A stretch of DNA of 41,104 nt from Bacteroidota bacterium. GTDB lineage: Bacteria; Bacteroidota; Bacteroidia; Sphingobacteriales; Sphingobacteriaceae. Position numbers and translations under genes: made by a program. The notes under the pieces were generated by a model. It did no database searches and had not been told where the DNA came from. It worked only from the letters and a program-made list of their open reading frames with translations. The stretch covers positions 1 through 41,104 of the forward strand of contig JAURMH010000009.1 in assembly GCA_030830805.1 (NCBI GenBank), given 5' to 3'. Positions 10,591-19,259 of the stretch are shown here, piece by piece (position 1 is the stretch's first letter; the number at the start of each line of letters is the position of its first letter).

Positions 10591-11406
10591 TTGGAAAATT
10601 TACAGCAACATATTGAGGCGCTTTTATTTGCATCAGAACAAAGTATCACGGTAAATGATATTAAAGTTATTTTAACCGCTTTTACTACCGAAGAAATTGC
10701 AGAAGAAACTATTATCGAATGCTTAGCTGCCATTCAAGAAAAATACAGCTCAGACGAATTTGTGTTTGAGGTGGTAGAAATGAGTAATGGCTATCAATTT
10801 TTAAGTAAAAAAGCATATTACGATTTACTGAATATGCTCATTATTCATAAAGAAAAGAAAAAGCTATCTACCGCAGCAATGGAAACCTTAGCCATTATTG
10901 CCTACAAACAACCCATCACTAAATCTGAAATAGAATTAATTAGAGGTGTCAATTGTGATTATAGTGTACAAAAATTATTAGAAAAAGATTTGATTTCGAT
11001 TAGCGGCAGAAGTAGTGGTCCGGGTAAACCAATTTTATATGAAACAAGCGAAAGTTTCATGGATCATTTTGGTTTAAAAACACCTAGAGATTTACCTCAA
11101 TTAAAAGATTTACATAGTTTCGAAAATACTATAAACCCAGAAGAATCAATGGTTGGAACGGCAGAGCCAATATCTAATGAAGAAATAGCAGCCTTAGAAA
11201 CAATGGAATCGAACACCGCAGACGATGCATTAGATGCCATGATTGCCCAAGAATTTAATGACGAAACTTTAACAGACGATATGGACTTAAGCCCAGAAAA
11301 TATGGAAGAAATTATTGCCGAAGAAACAGATAACGAAGTAGATGGTTTCGACGAAAATGATATCAATCATGATAATAACGAAGAGGATGAATCTTCCGAA
11401 AAATAA
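10591..11406 (+). CDS. scpB: Segregation and condensation protein B with a long acidic C-terminal tail; TTG start
   Basis: LQQHIEALLFASEQSI start, AMETLAIIAYKQPITKSEIELIRGVN and LLEKDLISISGRSSGPGKPILYETSESFMDHFGL typical of ScpB. No in-frame ATG upstream. Confidence 0.92.
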   Translation: MENLQQHIEALLFASEQSITVNDIKVILTAFTTEEIAEETIIECLAAIQEKYSSDEFVFEVVEMSNGYQFLSKKAYYDLLNMLIIHKEKKKLSTAAMETLAIIAYKQPITKSEIELIRGVNCDYSVQKLLEKDLISISGRSSGPGKPILYETSESFMDHFGLKTPRDLPQLKDLHSFENTINPEESMVGTAEPISNEEIAALETMESNTADDALDAMIAQEFNDETLTDDMDLSPENMEEIIAEETDNEVDGFDENDINHDNNEEDESSEK

Positions 11407-11474
11407 AAAAGAAATTTGGAGAGTTTAAAAGTATTTTAATAACTTAGTGTTAACATTAAATTGAAAAGCATAAA

Positions 11475-11675
11475 ATGAAAAGCCCTAAAAAAGCAATCGA
11501 CACTAAATCAACCAAAGCGCCTAAAACAAAGGCTGCTAAGCCATCTGCTAAGATTGAGAAAAATACAGTTAAATCAAAAATTGCAGACGATGAAGATGAA
11601 TTTGAATTGCCTATAGATGAAATTGATGAGTTCGAAGAGGACTTCGATGAGTTTGATGATGATGATGATTTTTAA
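11475..11675 (+). CDS. Small charge-segregated protein (Lys-rich N-half, Asp/Glu-rich C-half), unknown function
   Basis: ATG ORF of 66 aa, MKSPKKAIDTKSTKAPKTKAAKPSAKIEKNTVKSKIADDEDEFELPIDEIDEFEEDFDEFDDDDDF, followed by a strong terminator hairpin. Confidence 0.72.
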   Translation: MKSPKKAIDTKSTKAPKTKAAKPSAKIEKNTVKSKIADDEDEFELPIDEIDEFEEDFDEFDDDDDF

Positions 11676-11682
11676 TCAAAAT

Positions 11683-11733
11683 ATAATTCCAAAAAAAAAG
11701 TTCAACAATCGTTGAACTTTTTTTTGGAATTAT
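11683..11733. terminator. Bidirectional hairpin terminator between convergent genes
   Basis: ataattccAAAAAAAAAGTTCAAC-aatc-GTTGAACTTTTTTTTggaattat: near-perfect inverted repeat with an A tract on one arm and a T tract on the other. Confidence 0.88.
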
Positions 11734-12662
11734 GCTTCCTTTTTTATATTCGTTTCGTTAATAATATACAAAGGTCTATTGCGAGCGTTTTCACTTAACC
11801 TCGATATGTATTCTCCAATAATTCCTATCGATATTAATTGTATACCTCCTAAAAATAGAACACTAATGATGGTAGAAGTCCAACCTTCTACATAATCTTT
11901 GGTAATATATCTCGAATACAAAGCGTAAATCATGACCATAAATGCTATACCTGATACTACAAAGCCACAAATACTCGCAACTTTGAGAGGAAAATTTGAA
12001 AATGAAGTAATACCATCTAAGGCTAAACGAATCATTTTTTTATAGGTATATCCAGTTGATCCAGCCTGACGCACTTTGCGATCGTATTCAACATAGGTTT
12101 GCTTAAATCCGATCCAAGATATTTGTCCTCTTAAAAACTTATTATGCTCTGGCATTTGATTTAAAACATTCACCACTTTACGATCAATAATTCTAAAATC
12201 ACCTGTATCTACTGGAATTTTAACAGAGGTAATACTTTTTAAAATGCGGTAAAAAACTTTTGCGGTAAATTTCTTTAACCAACTTTCTCCGTTACGATTG
12301 TTGCGTTTGGCATATACTACTTCATAACCTTGATCCATTTTAGCAAACATATCAATGATTAATTCTGGTGGATCTTGTAAATCAGCATCGATAATGGCTA
12401 CGCGGTCTCCAGCGGCTAAATCTAATCCGGCAGAAACTGCAATTTGATGTCCAAAATTCCTACTAAAATCTATATATTTAATAGCGGGATCGGCAAGTGC
12501 TAAGTTTTTAATTAATTGAAAAGAATGATCTTTACTGCCATCATTCACAAAAATATATTCACAAGAAATTTGCATTTGCGTAACCACCGTTCGCAAACGA
12601 TTAATAAGAGAATCTATATTTTCTTCCTCGTTATAAATTGGAATGACAATGGAGAGCTTCAT
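11730..12662 (-). CDS. Glycosyltransferase family 2 (polyprenyl-phosphate glycosyltransferase / GtrB-like) with two C-terminal TM helices
   Basis: MKLSIVIPIYNEEENIDSLINRL, VNDGSKDHSF, IDADLQDPPELI and C-terminal TM segments. Confidence 0.92.
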   Translation of the reverse strand: MKLSIVIPIYNEEENIDSLINRLRTVVTQMQISCEYIFVNDGSKDHSFQLIKNLALADPAIKYIDFSRNFGHQIAVSAGLDLAAGDRVAIIDADLQDPPELIIDMFAKMDQGYEVVYAKRNNRNGESWLKKFTAKVFYRILKSITSVKIPVDTGDFRIIDRKVVNVLNQMPEHNKFLRGQISWIGFKQTYVEYDRKVRQAGSTGYTYKKMIRLALDGITSFSNFPLKVASICGFVVSGIAFMVMIYALYSRYITKDYVEGWTSTIISVLFLGGIQLISIGIIGEYISRLSENARNRPLYIINETNIKKEA

Positions 12663-12692
12663 TGGATATTAATTATTTATTAAAAATAACAT

Positions 12693-13349
12693 TTATAATT
12701 GCATTTCGGGAATATCGCCTTCAATGATTAATTTACCTGCTGTAGCCGCTTGAATTTCGGCTACAGAAACGCCTGGAGCACGCTCTAATAGCTGAAATCC
12801 GCCATTTTCAAGTACCGCTATTACAGCTAGTTCTGTGACAATTTTTTTCACACAATGAACGCCTGTTAATGGTAATGTACAATTTGGTAATAGTTTAGAT
12901 TCACCTGCTTTATTTACATGTTGCATAGCCACAATAATATTTTGTGCAGAAGCCACTAAATCCATTGCACCTCCCATGCCTTTTACCATTTTACCAGGAA
13001 TTTTCCAATTTGCGATATCGCCATTTTCGGAAACTTCCATAGCACCTAAAATAGTTAAATCTACTTTTTGTGCACGAATCATTCCAAAACTCATGGCCGA
13101 ATCAAAAATAGAAGAACCAGCAAGCGTAGTAATAGTCTGCTTTCCAGCGTTTATTAAATCTGCATCTTCTTCACCTTCGAAAGGAAAAGGGCCCATGCCT
13201 AGTAAACCATTTTCGGATTGTAAAACCACATTAATACCATCTGGAATATAATTAGCTACTAGTGTCGGAATACCAATTCCAAGATTCACATACATGCCAT
13301 CTTTTACTTCTTTCGCAATTCTTTTTGCGATCCCGTTTTTATCTAACAT
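12693..13349 (-). CDS. 3-oxoacid (succinyl-CoA:3-ketoacid) CoA-transferase subunit B
   Basis: MYVNLGIGIPTLVANYIPDGINVVLQSENGLLGMGPFP includes the catalytic Glu motif SENGLLG. Confidence 0.95.
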   Translation of the reverse strand: MLDKNGIAKRIAKEVKDGMYVNLGIGIPTLVANYIPDGINVVLQSENGLLGMGPFPFEGEEDADLINAGKQTITTLAGSSIFDSAMSFGMIRAQKVDLTILGAMEVSENGDIANWKIPGKMVKGMGGAMDLVASAQNIIVAMQHVNKAGESKLLPNCTLPLTGVHCVKKIVTELAVIAVLENGGFQLLERAPGVSVAEIQAATAGKLIIEGDIPEMQL

Positions 13350-13358
13350 AGCTGTGGT

Positions 13359-14057
13359 TTATTTTGTTCTTACCGTTTTTTGTTCAATTCTTTTTTCGTA
13401 GTTGTTGCCCTGAAAGATGCGATGCACATAGATTCCAGGGGTATGTATTTGGTCTGGATCAAGTTCGCCAGCAGGTACTAAAATTTCTACTTCCGCAATG
13501 GTAATTTTTCCGGCCATGGCCATTACTGGATTAAAATTACGAGCTGTAGATTTATAAATTAAATTTCCAGCGGTATCTCCTTTCCATGCTTTTACAATGG
13601 CGAAATCTGCATCAAATGCATACTCCATTAAATATTCTTTACCCTTAAAAACCCTTGTTTCTTTTCCAATTGCGACTTCGGTGCCAACGCCTGCAGGAGA
13701 ATATATTACAGGCATTCCATAGCCTGCTGCCATACACCTAGTGGCTAGTGTTCCTTGCGGAATTAATTCCACTTCTAATTCTCCAGAAAGTAATTGTCTT
13801 TCAAATTCTGCATTTTCTCCTACATAAGAAGAAATCATTTTTTTTACTTGACGCTGTTGTAATAGTAAACCAATACCAAAATCATCTACACCAGCATTAT
13901 TTGATATACAAGTTAAATCTATTACTTTTTTTCGCAATAATGCTTGTATGCAATTTTCGGGAATGCCGCAAAGTCCAAAACCACCAAGCATAATAGTTTG
14001 GCCATTTTGAATGTCTTTGATGGCAGTATCTGCATCTTTAACAACTTTATTTATCAT
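13359..14057 (-). CDS. 3-oxoacid CoA-transferase subunit A
   Basis: GQTIMLGGFGLCGIPENCIQALL and CISNNAGVDDFGIGLLL; paired with subunit B. Confidence 0.95.
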   Translation of the reverse strand: MINKVVKDADTAIKDIQNGQTIMLGGFGLCGIPENCIQALLRKKVIDLTCISNNAGVDDFGIGLLLQQRQVKKMISSYVGENAEFERQLLSGELEVELIPQGTLATRCMAAGYGMPVIYSPAGVGTEVAIGKETRVFKGKEYLMEYAFDADFAIVKAWKGDTAGNLIYKSTARNFNPVMAMAGKITIAEVEILVPAGELDPDQIHTPGIYVHRIFQGNNYEKRIEQKTVRTK

Positions 14058-14108
14058 GGGTATAATTTTCGATTTATTTGATAAAGCTAATTTAACGATA
14101 TATTGGCT

Positions 14109-16484
14109 TTAACGCAAGTTAACAATAGTAATTCCATCGCCACCAAATTCAACATGTTCGCTCGCAACAGAAGAAACCACTTCGTATTTTTTGAGGTATT
14201 CTCTAATTAACTTTCTAAGTATGCCATCCCCTTTACCATGTAGTATTCTAATTTCTGAATAATTTAACATAATGGCTTTGTCTAGGAACTTTTCTACTTC
14301 CCAAAGGGCTTCCTCTCCCCTTGCGCCCCTAATATCTATTTGCGGCTGAAATTGATTTGCCGAGCTAGCCATAACATTTGAAAAGGCAGACTGATTGACC
14401 GCTTTTTTTGTGCGATTGGTAGTAAGCTGCAATTTGCTTAGCAAAATCCAAGTATGTAGATCGCCAATGGCCAATTCCGCTTTGTTTTTTTGAATAGAAA
14501 GCACCTCGGCGAGCATTTGGTCTTCGCCATATACCACCCAATCTCCTACTTTTATTTTTTGATTTGCTATACTTGATTTTGCAGGAACAACAATGGGTTC
14601 GGCCTTTTTAATAATTTCTGTAGCAGCCGTTTCAAATTGATTTCTTATTTTTTTGGTTGCTTCTTTATCTGCCTTTACCGATTTAATATCTGCAATTGTA
14701 TTTTCGACTAATTTATTAGCAGACTTTAAAAGTTGATCCACTTCAATCTTTGCTTCTTTTAAAATTTTCTTTTTATTGGTATCAAAGAAATCTTTTGTTT
14801 GCTGGTTTTCGATTACTAGTTGATTGAGCTTTCGAGTTTGAATAGCCATTTCATTTTGCTTAATGGCCATTTCTTTTTTCTCTCTTTCTAAATCGGCTAA
14901 TAAGGTATCTACCTTTTTTTGCTGATGACCAATTTTTTGTTTAGCACTATTTAGTAAAGCAGCTGGTAAGCCTATCTTTTGGGCTATTTCAAAGGCATAT
15001 GAACTACCCGGTAAGCCCATTTCTAACTGATAAAATGGCTTCATCTCCACTTGATCGAATAACATAGAGGCATTTTGAATACCATCGGTACTATTCGCAA
15101 AATTTTTCAAATTAGAATAATGGGTAGTAATTACGCCTCTCACTTTTTTACGATTCAATACCTCGAGCACCGCTTCTGCTATTGGGCCACCAAACTTAGG
15201 ATCTGTACCCGTTCCAAATTCATCTATCAAAATCAATGTTTTCGCATTGGCTTGTTGCACAAAATAATTCATATGAAATAAATGCGCACTGTAAGTACTC
15301 AAATCATTTTCTAAAGATTGATCATCTCCAATGTCTACAAAAATATTTTTCATCAAACCCATTTCTGAATGTGCGGCAACCGGAATGAGTAAACCATATT
15401 GCAGCATGAGTTGAATTAAACCGATGGTTTTTAAGGCAACCGATTTACCACCAGCATTGGGTCCAGAAATCAATAGCACATGATTTTCTTCGGTTATTTG
15501 GGCAGTTAAAGGAATTACTTTTTTGCCTTGTTCTTTAAAAGATAAATACAACAGTGGATGCCTACCTTCGACCATGTTTATGGAGGCTTCAGGCTTTAAG
15601 ACCGGCATAATTGCTTCCATTCTTATCGCTAATTTGGCTTTAGCCCTAATAAAATCGACTAGACTGAGTAATTGATGATAAGTTAATAAGGTAGGCATAG
15701 CAGGCCTTAATTCATCGGTTAAAGCAATCAATATTTTAATAATTTCCCGACGCTTAGCATAAACCAAATCGCGTAATTTATTATTCATTTCAAATACTTC
15801 GACAGGTTCGATAAATACCGTTTGACCCGTTGAAGATTCATCTAAAATAACCCCTTTTAATTTGCGTTTATATTCGGTTAATAATGGAATGGCGAGTCTA
15901 CCATCTCTGATGGTTAATTTTGACTCGGCAGTATAACCGTCTTTTTGTAATTCTTTAAATATACTATTGATTCTTTTAGTAGCCTCCGATTCTATCGTAA
16001 ACATTTCTTGACTAATATTGGCCAACTCCTTGCTAGCATTGGGTCTTACCTGCCCTTTACTATCAATAATTTGTTCAATAGATTTTACTATAGATTTATC
16101 TATATTAATATTGACTACTAATTTTTCGAGTTCAGGATAAATTCCTGTTCTTATTTTAAAAAAATCAATACAAGTAAATACGGTATGTAAAGACAATAAA
16201 ATTTGATGAAATTTATCTTCTTGTAAATAACTTCCTTCTACTTTTACACTCGCCAACATCGACTTTAAATCGATGAAATGATCGGCCGGAAAATAATCTC
16301 CAGATTGAAGCAATTGTTTGAATTCACTAGCTTGTAGCAATAGTTTTTGTAATAAATCGTAATTGCTAATAAATTGCATTTTATCGACCATCTCCGATGC
16401 CATGCTACTCAAGCATTCCTGCTTTAATTTGATTTTGATTTCTTCAAAACCTAATTTACTTAACAACGATTCGGGATAAAGCAT
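14109..16484 (-). CDS. mutS2: Endonuclease MutS2
   Basis: 791 aa; Walker A GPNAGGKSVALKTIGL, DEFGTGTDP Walker B, and C-terminal Smr domain (DIRGARGEEALWEVEKFLDKA...LHGKGDGILR). Confidence 0.96.
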   Translation of the reverse strand: MLYPESLLSKLGFEEIKIKLKQECLSSMASEMVDKMQFISNYDLLQKLLLQASEFKQLLQSGDYFPADHFIDLKSMLASVKVEGSYLQEDKFHQILLSLHTVFTCIDFFKIRTGIYPELEKLVVNINIDKSIVKSIEQIIDSKGQVRPNASKELANISQEMFTIESEATKRINSIFKELQKDGYTAESKLTIRDGRLAIPLLTEYKRKLKGVILDESSTGQTVFIEPVEVFEMNNKLRDLVYAKRREIIKILIALTDELRPAMPTLLTYHQLLSLVDFIRAKAKLAIRMEAIMPVLKPEASINMVEGRHPLLYLSFKEQGKKVIPLTAQITEENHVLLISGPNAGGKSVALKTIGLIQLMLQYGLLIPVAAHSEMGLMKNIFVDIGDDQSLENDLSTYSAHLFHMNYFVQQANAKTLILIDEFGTGTDPKFGGPIAEAVLEVLNRKKVRGVITTHYSNLKNFANSTDGIQNASMLFDQVEMKPFYQLEMGLPGSSYAFEIAQKIGLPAALLNSAKQKIGHQQKKVDTLLADLEREKKEMAIKQNEMAIQTRKLNQLVIENQQTKDFFDTNKKKILKEAKIEVDQLLKSANKLVENTIADIKSVKADKEATKKIRNQFETAATEIIKKAEPIVVPAKSSIANQKIKVGDWVVYGEDQMLAEVLSIQKNKAELAIGDLHTWILLSKLQLTTNRTKKAVNQSAFSNVMASSANQFQPQIDIRGARGEEALWEVEKFLDKAIMLNYSEIRILHGKGDGILRKLIREYLKKYEVVSSVASEHVEFGGDGITIVNLR

Positions 16485-16485
16485 A

Positions 16486-16842
16486 TTATGGACGATGTTG
16501 AATTTCAGCTTCTTTTTTGCTCATTTCTTCCGTAATCTTAGCATATATTTCGGCCATTATTTCGGGATGTGCAGTATAATATTGCATGCTTTGCTTAAAG
16601 GTAGTGTCTGAAATATGATACTTTTTTTCAATAAACTGATAATAGGAAACGACCGTTTCGTTAATGGGTGTGCTGGTTATGGTTCTAGCACCCGCCTCGG
16701 CCAAATGTATGTCCATTAATACAAAAGCGATAGTGTCTTTAGAAACTATGCCATTTGGTGTTTTATTATTATTTCCCTTACAGGCTAAAATAAAAAGGCT
16801 AAAGAGTAATAAAAATGCAAATGCTTGCTGATGTATTCTCAC
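16486..16842 (-). CDS. DUF4296 domain-containing lipoprotein; probable GTG start
   Basis: RIHQQAFAFLLLFSLFILAC lipobox followed by MDIHLAEAGART. The GTG at 16842 gives a sensible lipoprotein signal peptide; the ORF-track start at 16887 adds an implausible N-terminus. Confidence 0.75.
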   Translation of the reverse strand: MRIHQQAFAFLLLFSLFILACKGNNNKTPNGIVSKDTIAFVLMDIHLAEAGARTITSTPINETVVSYYQFIEKKYHISDTTFKQSMQYYTAHPEIMAEIYAKITEEMSKKEAEIQHRP

Positions 16843-16849
16843 AATTATA

Positions 16850-16857
16850 TAGATTTG
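16850..16857 (+). promoter_or_regulatory. Putative -7 box (TAGATTTG) upstream of the YggS-family gene
   Basis: Exact TAnnTTTG match 17 nt upstream of the ATG at 16875. Confidence 0.5.
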
Positions 16858-16874
16858 TATCAAAGGTAAATATA

Positions 16875-17570
16875 ATGAGTATTTCAACGAAAATAAATGA
16901 ATTTAAATTAAGCCTTGAGCCAAAAGGTGTAAAATTAATAGCGGTGTCTAAAACAAAGCCACTTGAATCAATACAAGAGGCTTACGACGCAGGCCAAAGG
17001 GTTTTTGGCGAAAACCATGTGCAAGAATTAGTAGAGAAGGCAGAAGCCTTACCCAAAGACATTGAATGGCATTTGATTGGGCACCTTCAAAGCAATAAAG
17101 TAAAATACATTGCGCCATTTGTTTCCTTAATTCATTCGGTAGATAGTTTAAAATTAGCACAAGAAATAAACAAGCAAGGTTTAAAAAACAATAGAGTAAT
17201 TGATTGTTTATTACAGGTATATATAGCAGACGAAGAAACCAAATACGGTTTAGGTTATGATGAATTAATTGAATTGCTAAGATCTGAAGAATTTACAAAT
17301 TTAACCCATTGTCGAATTGTTGGATTAATGGGCATCGCAACCAATACCGACAGTCAAAGACAAATCAACGAAGAGTTTAGAGAAATGGCGGTGCTATTCA
17401 ATGGCATTAAACAAAGCTATTTCAGACAGGCTGAATACTTCAAAGAAATATCTATGGGCATGTCTTCCGACTACGAATTAGCTATAGAAAATGGTAGTAC
17501 CATGATTAGAATTGGTAGTACTATTTTTGGAAAAAGAAAAGCAAATCTTCCCGATTTCAAACTAAATTAA
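16875..17570 (+). CDS. YggS family pyridoxal-phosphate homeostasis protein
   Basis: LIAVSKTKP, FGENHVQELVEKAEALP, WHLIGHLQSNKVKYI, LMGIA, SMGMSSDYELAIENGSTMIRIGSTIFG. Start placed at ATG 16875, downstream of the promoter box. Confidence 0.94.
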   Translation: MSISTKINEFKLSLEPKGVKLIAVSKTKPLESIQEAYDAGQRVFGENHVQELVEKAEALPKDIEWHLIGHLQSNKVKYIAPFVSLIHSVDSLKLAQEINKQGLKNNRVIDCLLQVYIADEETKYGLGYDELIELLRSEEFTNLTHCRIVGLMGIATNTDSQRQINEEFREMAVLFNGIKQSYFRQAEYFKEISMGMSSDYELAIENGSTMIRIGSTIFGKRKANLPDFKLN

Positions 17571-17571
17571 G

Positions 17572-18426
17572 ATGAAAATTATTGAATGTCCGAGAGATGC
17601 AATTCAAGGAATTGAAACGTTTATTCCCACTGAAAAGAAAATAAAATACCTGAACAGTATTTTAAACTTAGGATTTGACACCATAGATTTTGGAAGTTTT
17701 GTTTCTGCTAAAGCTATTCCACAATTAAGAGATACGGCGGAAGTGCTTGCAGGTCTTCATTTAAACGAAAGTAGCTCCAAATTACTAGCCATTATTGCCA
17801 ATTTTAGAGGCGCAACAGATGCTTGTCATTTCGAAGAAATAAGCTACCTAGGATTTCCTTTTTCTATATCCGAAACATTTCAACAAAGAAATACAAATAC
17901 CAGTATCGCCGAATCTTTAGTCAATTTAACTGCTATTCAAAATTTAGCAATCAAAAATAATAAAGCATTAGTCGTGTATTTATCGATGGGTTTTGGTAAT
18001 CCTTATGGCGAGGAGTGGAATGTAAATGTGGTTTCAAAATGGACAAAAGTATTAGCAGATATGGGCATCCAGACCATTGCATTTTCCGATACCATTGGCG
18101 TTTCTAATGCCGAAAATATTACTTATTTATTTAAAGAAATTACACCGCTATTTCCAAATGTGAGTTTTGGTGCCCATTTGCATGCTAATCCTGTCGATGC
18201 CATTAACAAGCTAGCAGCTGCTTACCAGGCGGGTTGCAGAAGATTTGATGTAGCCATTAATGGTTATGGAGGCTGCCCTATGGCAAGCGATGAACTAACC
18301 GGAAATATAGCAACCGAGGTTTTACTCAAATATTTAAATGAGCAACAAATTGCGCATCAAGTAAATTCAGAAGCCATCCCAAATATGATGGCCGATTTTC
18401 AAGCAATGCTTTTAGGCAATCATTAG
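17572..18426 (+). CDS. Hydroxymethylglutaryl-CoA lyase
   Basis: ECPRDAIQGIETFIPTEKKI, GFDTIDFGSFVSAKAIPQ, HLHANPVDAINKLAAAYQAGCRRFDVAINGYGGCPMASDELTGNIATE (active-site GGCP Cys). Confidence 0.92.
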   Translation: MKIIECPRDAIQGIETFIPTEKKIKYLNSILNLGFDTIDFGSFVSAKAIPQLRDTAEVLAGLHLNESSSKLLAIIANFRGATDACHFEEISYLGFPFSISETFQQRNTNTSIAESLVNLTAIQNLAIKNNKALVVYLSMGFGNPYGEEWNVNVVSKWTKVLADMGIQTIAFSDTIGVSNAENITYLFKEITPLFPNVSFGAHLHANPVDAINKLAAAYQAGCRRFDVAINGYGGCPMASDELTGNIATEVLLKYLNEQQIAHQVNSEAIPNMMADFQAMLLGNH

Positions 18427-19238
18427 ATTTTTTTATTGAATAATTTAAAACGCAATTCCGTTAACTTCTTTTTGGTATACAAAGGAAACATGCCATTTTG
18501 CATCCAATCATAATAACTTGGTTCTGATCTAAATACTTCTTCTACCGTTTTGCCTTTGTGTTTTCCAAAATTAAATACCTCTTCTCCTTTAGCATTGTAA
18601 ACTATGGTGCCTGCAAAATCTACATTTTTTTGCATTTGCGTGAATACATGTAAAGCTTCAATATCATTTTTAACAGGAAAAGATGTTTCGCCCTTTTTAT
18701 CAGTCATTTCGGTGTTTTCGTACCTTTCTATCTGACTCAACAAGACTTCGTAAGTAGCTCTTATATCTGCTTCGGCCGAATGTGCATTGGTTAAATCTTT
18801 ATTGCAATAAAAACGGTAAGCTGCTTTTAAAGTTCTTTGTTCCATTTGGTGGAAAATATTTTGCACATCAACCATTTTCCTTTTGCTGATATCAAAATCT
18901 ACCTCTACTCTTAAAAACTCTTCCATCAATAATGGAATGTCAAATTTATTAGAATTATAACCACCTAAATCGCAGTTGTCTAAAAACTGAGCCAAACCTT
19001 TTGCAATTTGTTTAAAAGTGGGCTCGCCTTTAATATCTTCATCATAAATTCCATGAATCAAAGAAGACTCAATAGGAATAGGCATTTCGGGATTAATTCT
19101 TTTGGTTTTAATTTCTTCTGTACCATCTGGATTTATTTTTAAAACAGATATTTCTATAATACGATCACTTGCAACATTGATTCCAGTAGATTCAATGTCA
19201 AAAAATGCAATTGGTTTTTTTAAATTTAATTTTATCAT
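18423..19238 (-). CDS. DnaQ-like 3'-5' exonuclease with C-terminal DUF3820-like region
   Basis: FFDIESTGINVASDRIIEIS (ExoI motif), GYNSNKFDIPLL, AHSAEADIRATYEVL, and C-terminal FNFGKHKGKTVEEV. Confidence 0.9.
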   Translation of the reverse strand: MIKLNLKKPIAFFDIESTGINVASDRIIEISVLKINPDGTEEIKTKRINPEMPIPIESSLIHGIYDEDIKGEPTFKQIAKGLAQFLDNCDLGGYNSNKFDIPLLMEEFLRVEVDFDISKRKMVDVQNIFHQMEQRTLKAAYRFYCNKDLTNAHSAEADIRATYEVLLSQIERYENTEMTDKKGETSFPVKNDIEALHVFTQMQKNVDFAGTIVYNAKGEEVFNFGKHKGKTVEEVFRSEPSYYDWMQNGMFPLYTKKKLTELRFKLFNKKI

Positions 19239-19259
19239 AAAGTATTATATTTTAAAAAT

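Noticed and set aside
11097-11366. Ser-rich 89-aa minus-strand ORF inside scpB
   Set aside because: It is the complement of the acidic Asp/Glu tail of ScpB (GAA/GAT codons give Ser-rich antisense); no independent support.
14082-14109. Possible terminator hairpin between mutS2 and CoA-transferase A (aaagctaat...attggcttt)
   Set aside because: Short imperfect stem with a mismatch and a long loop; too weak to claim.
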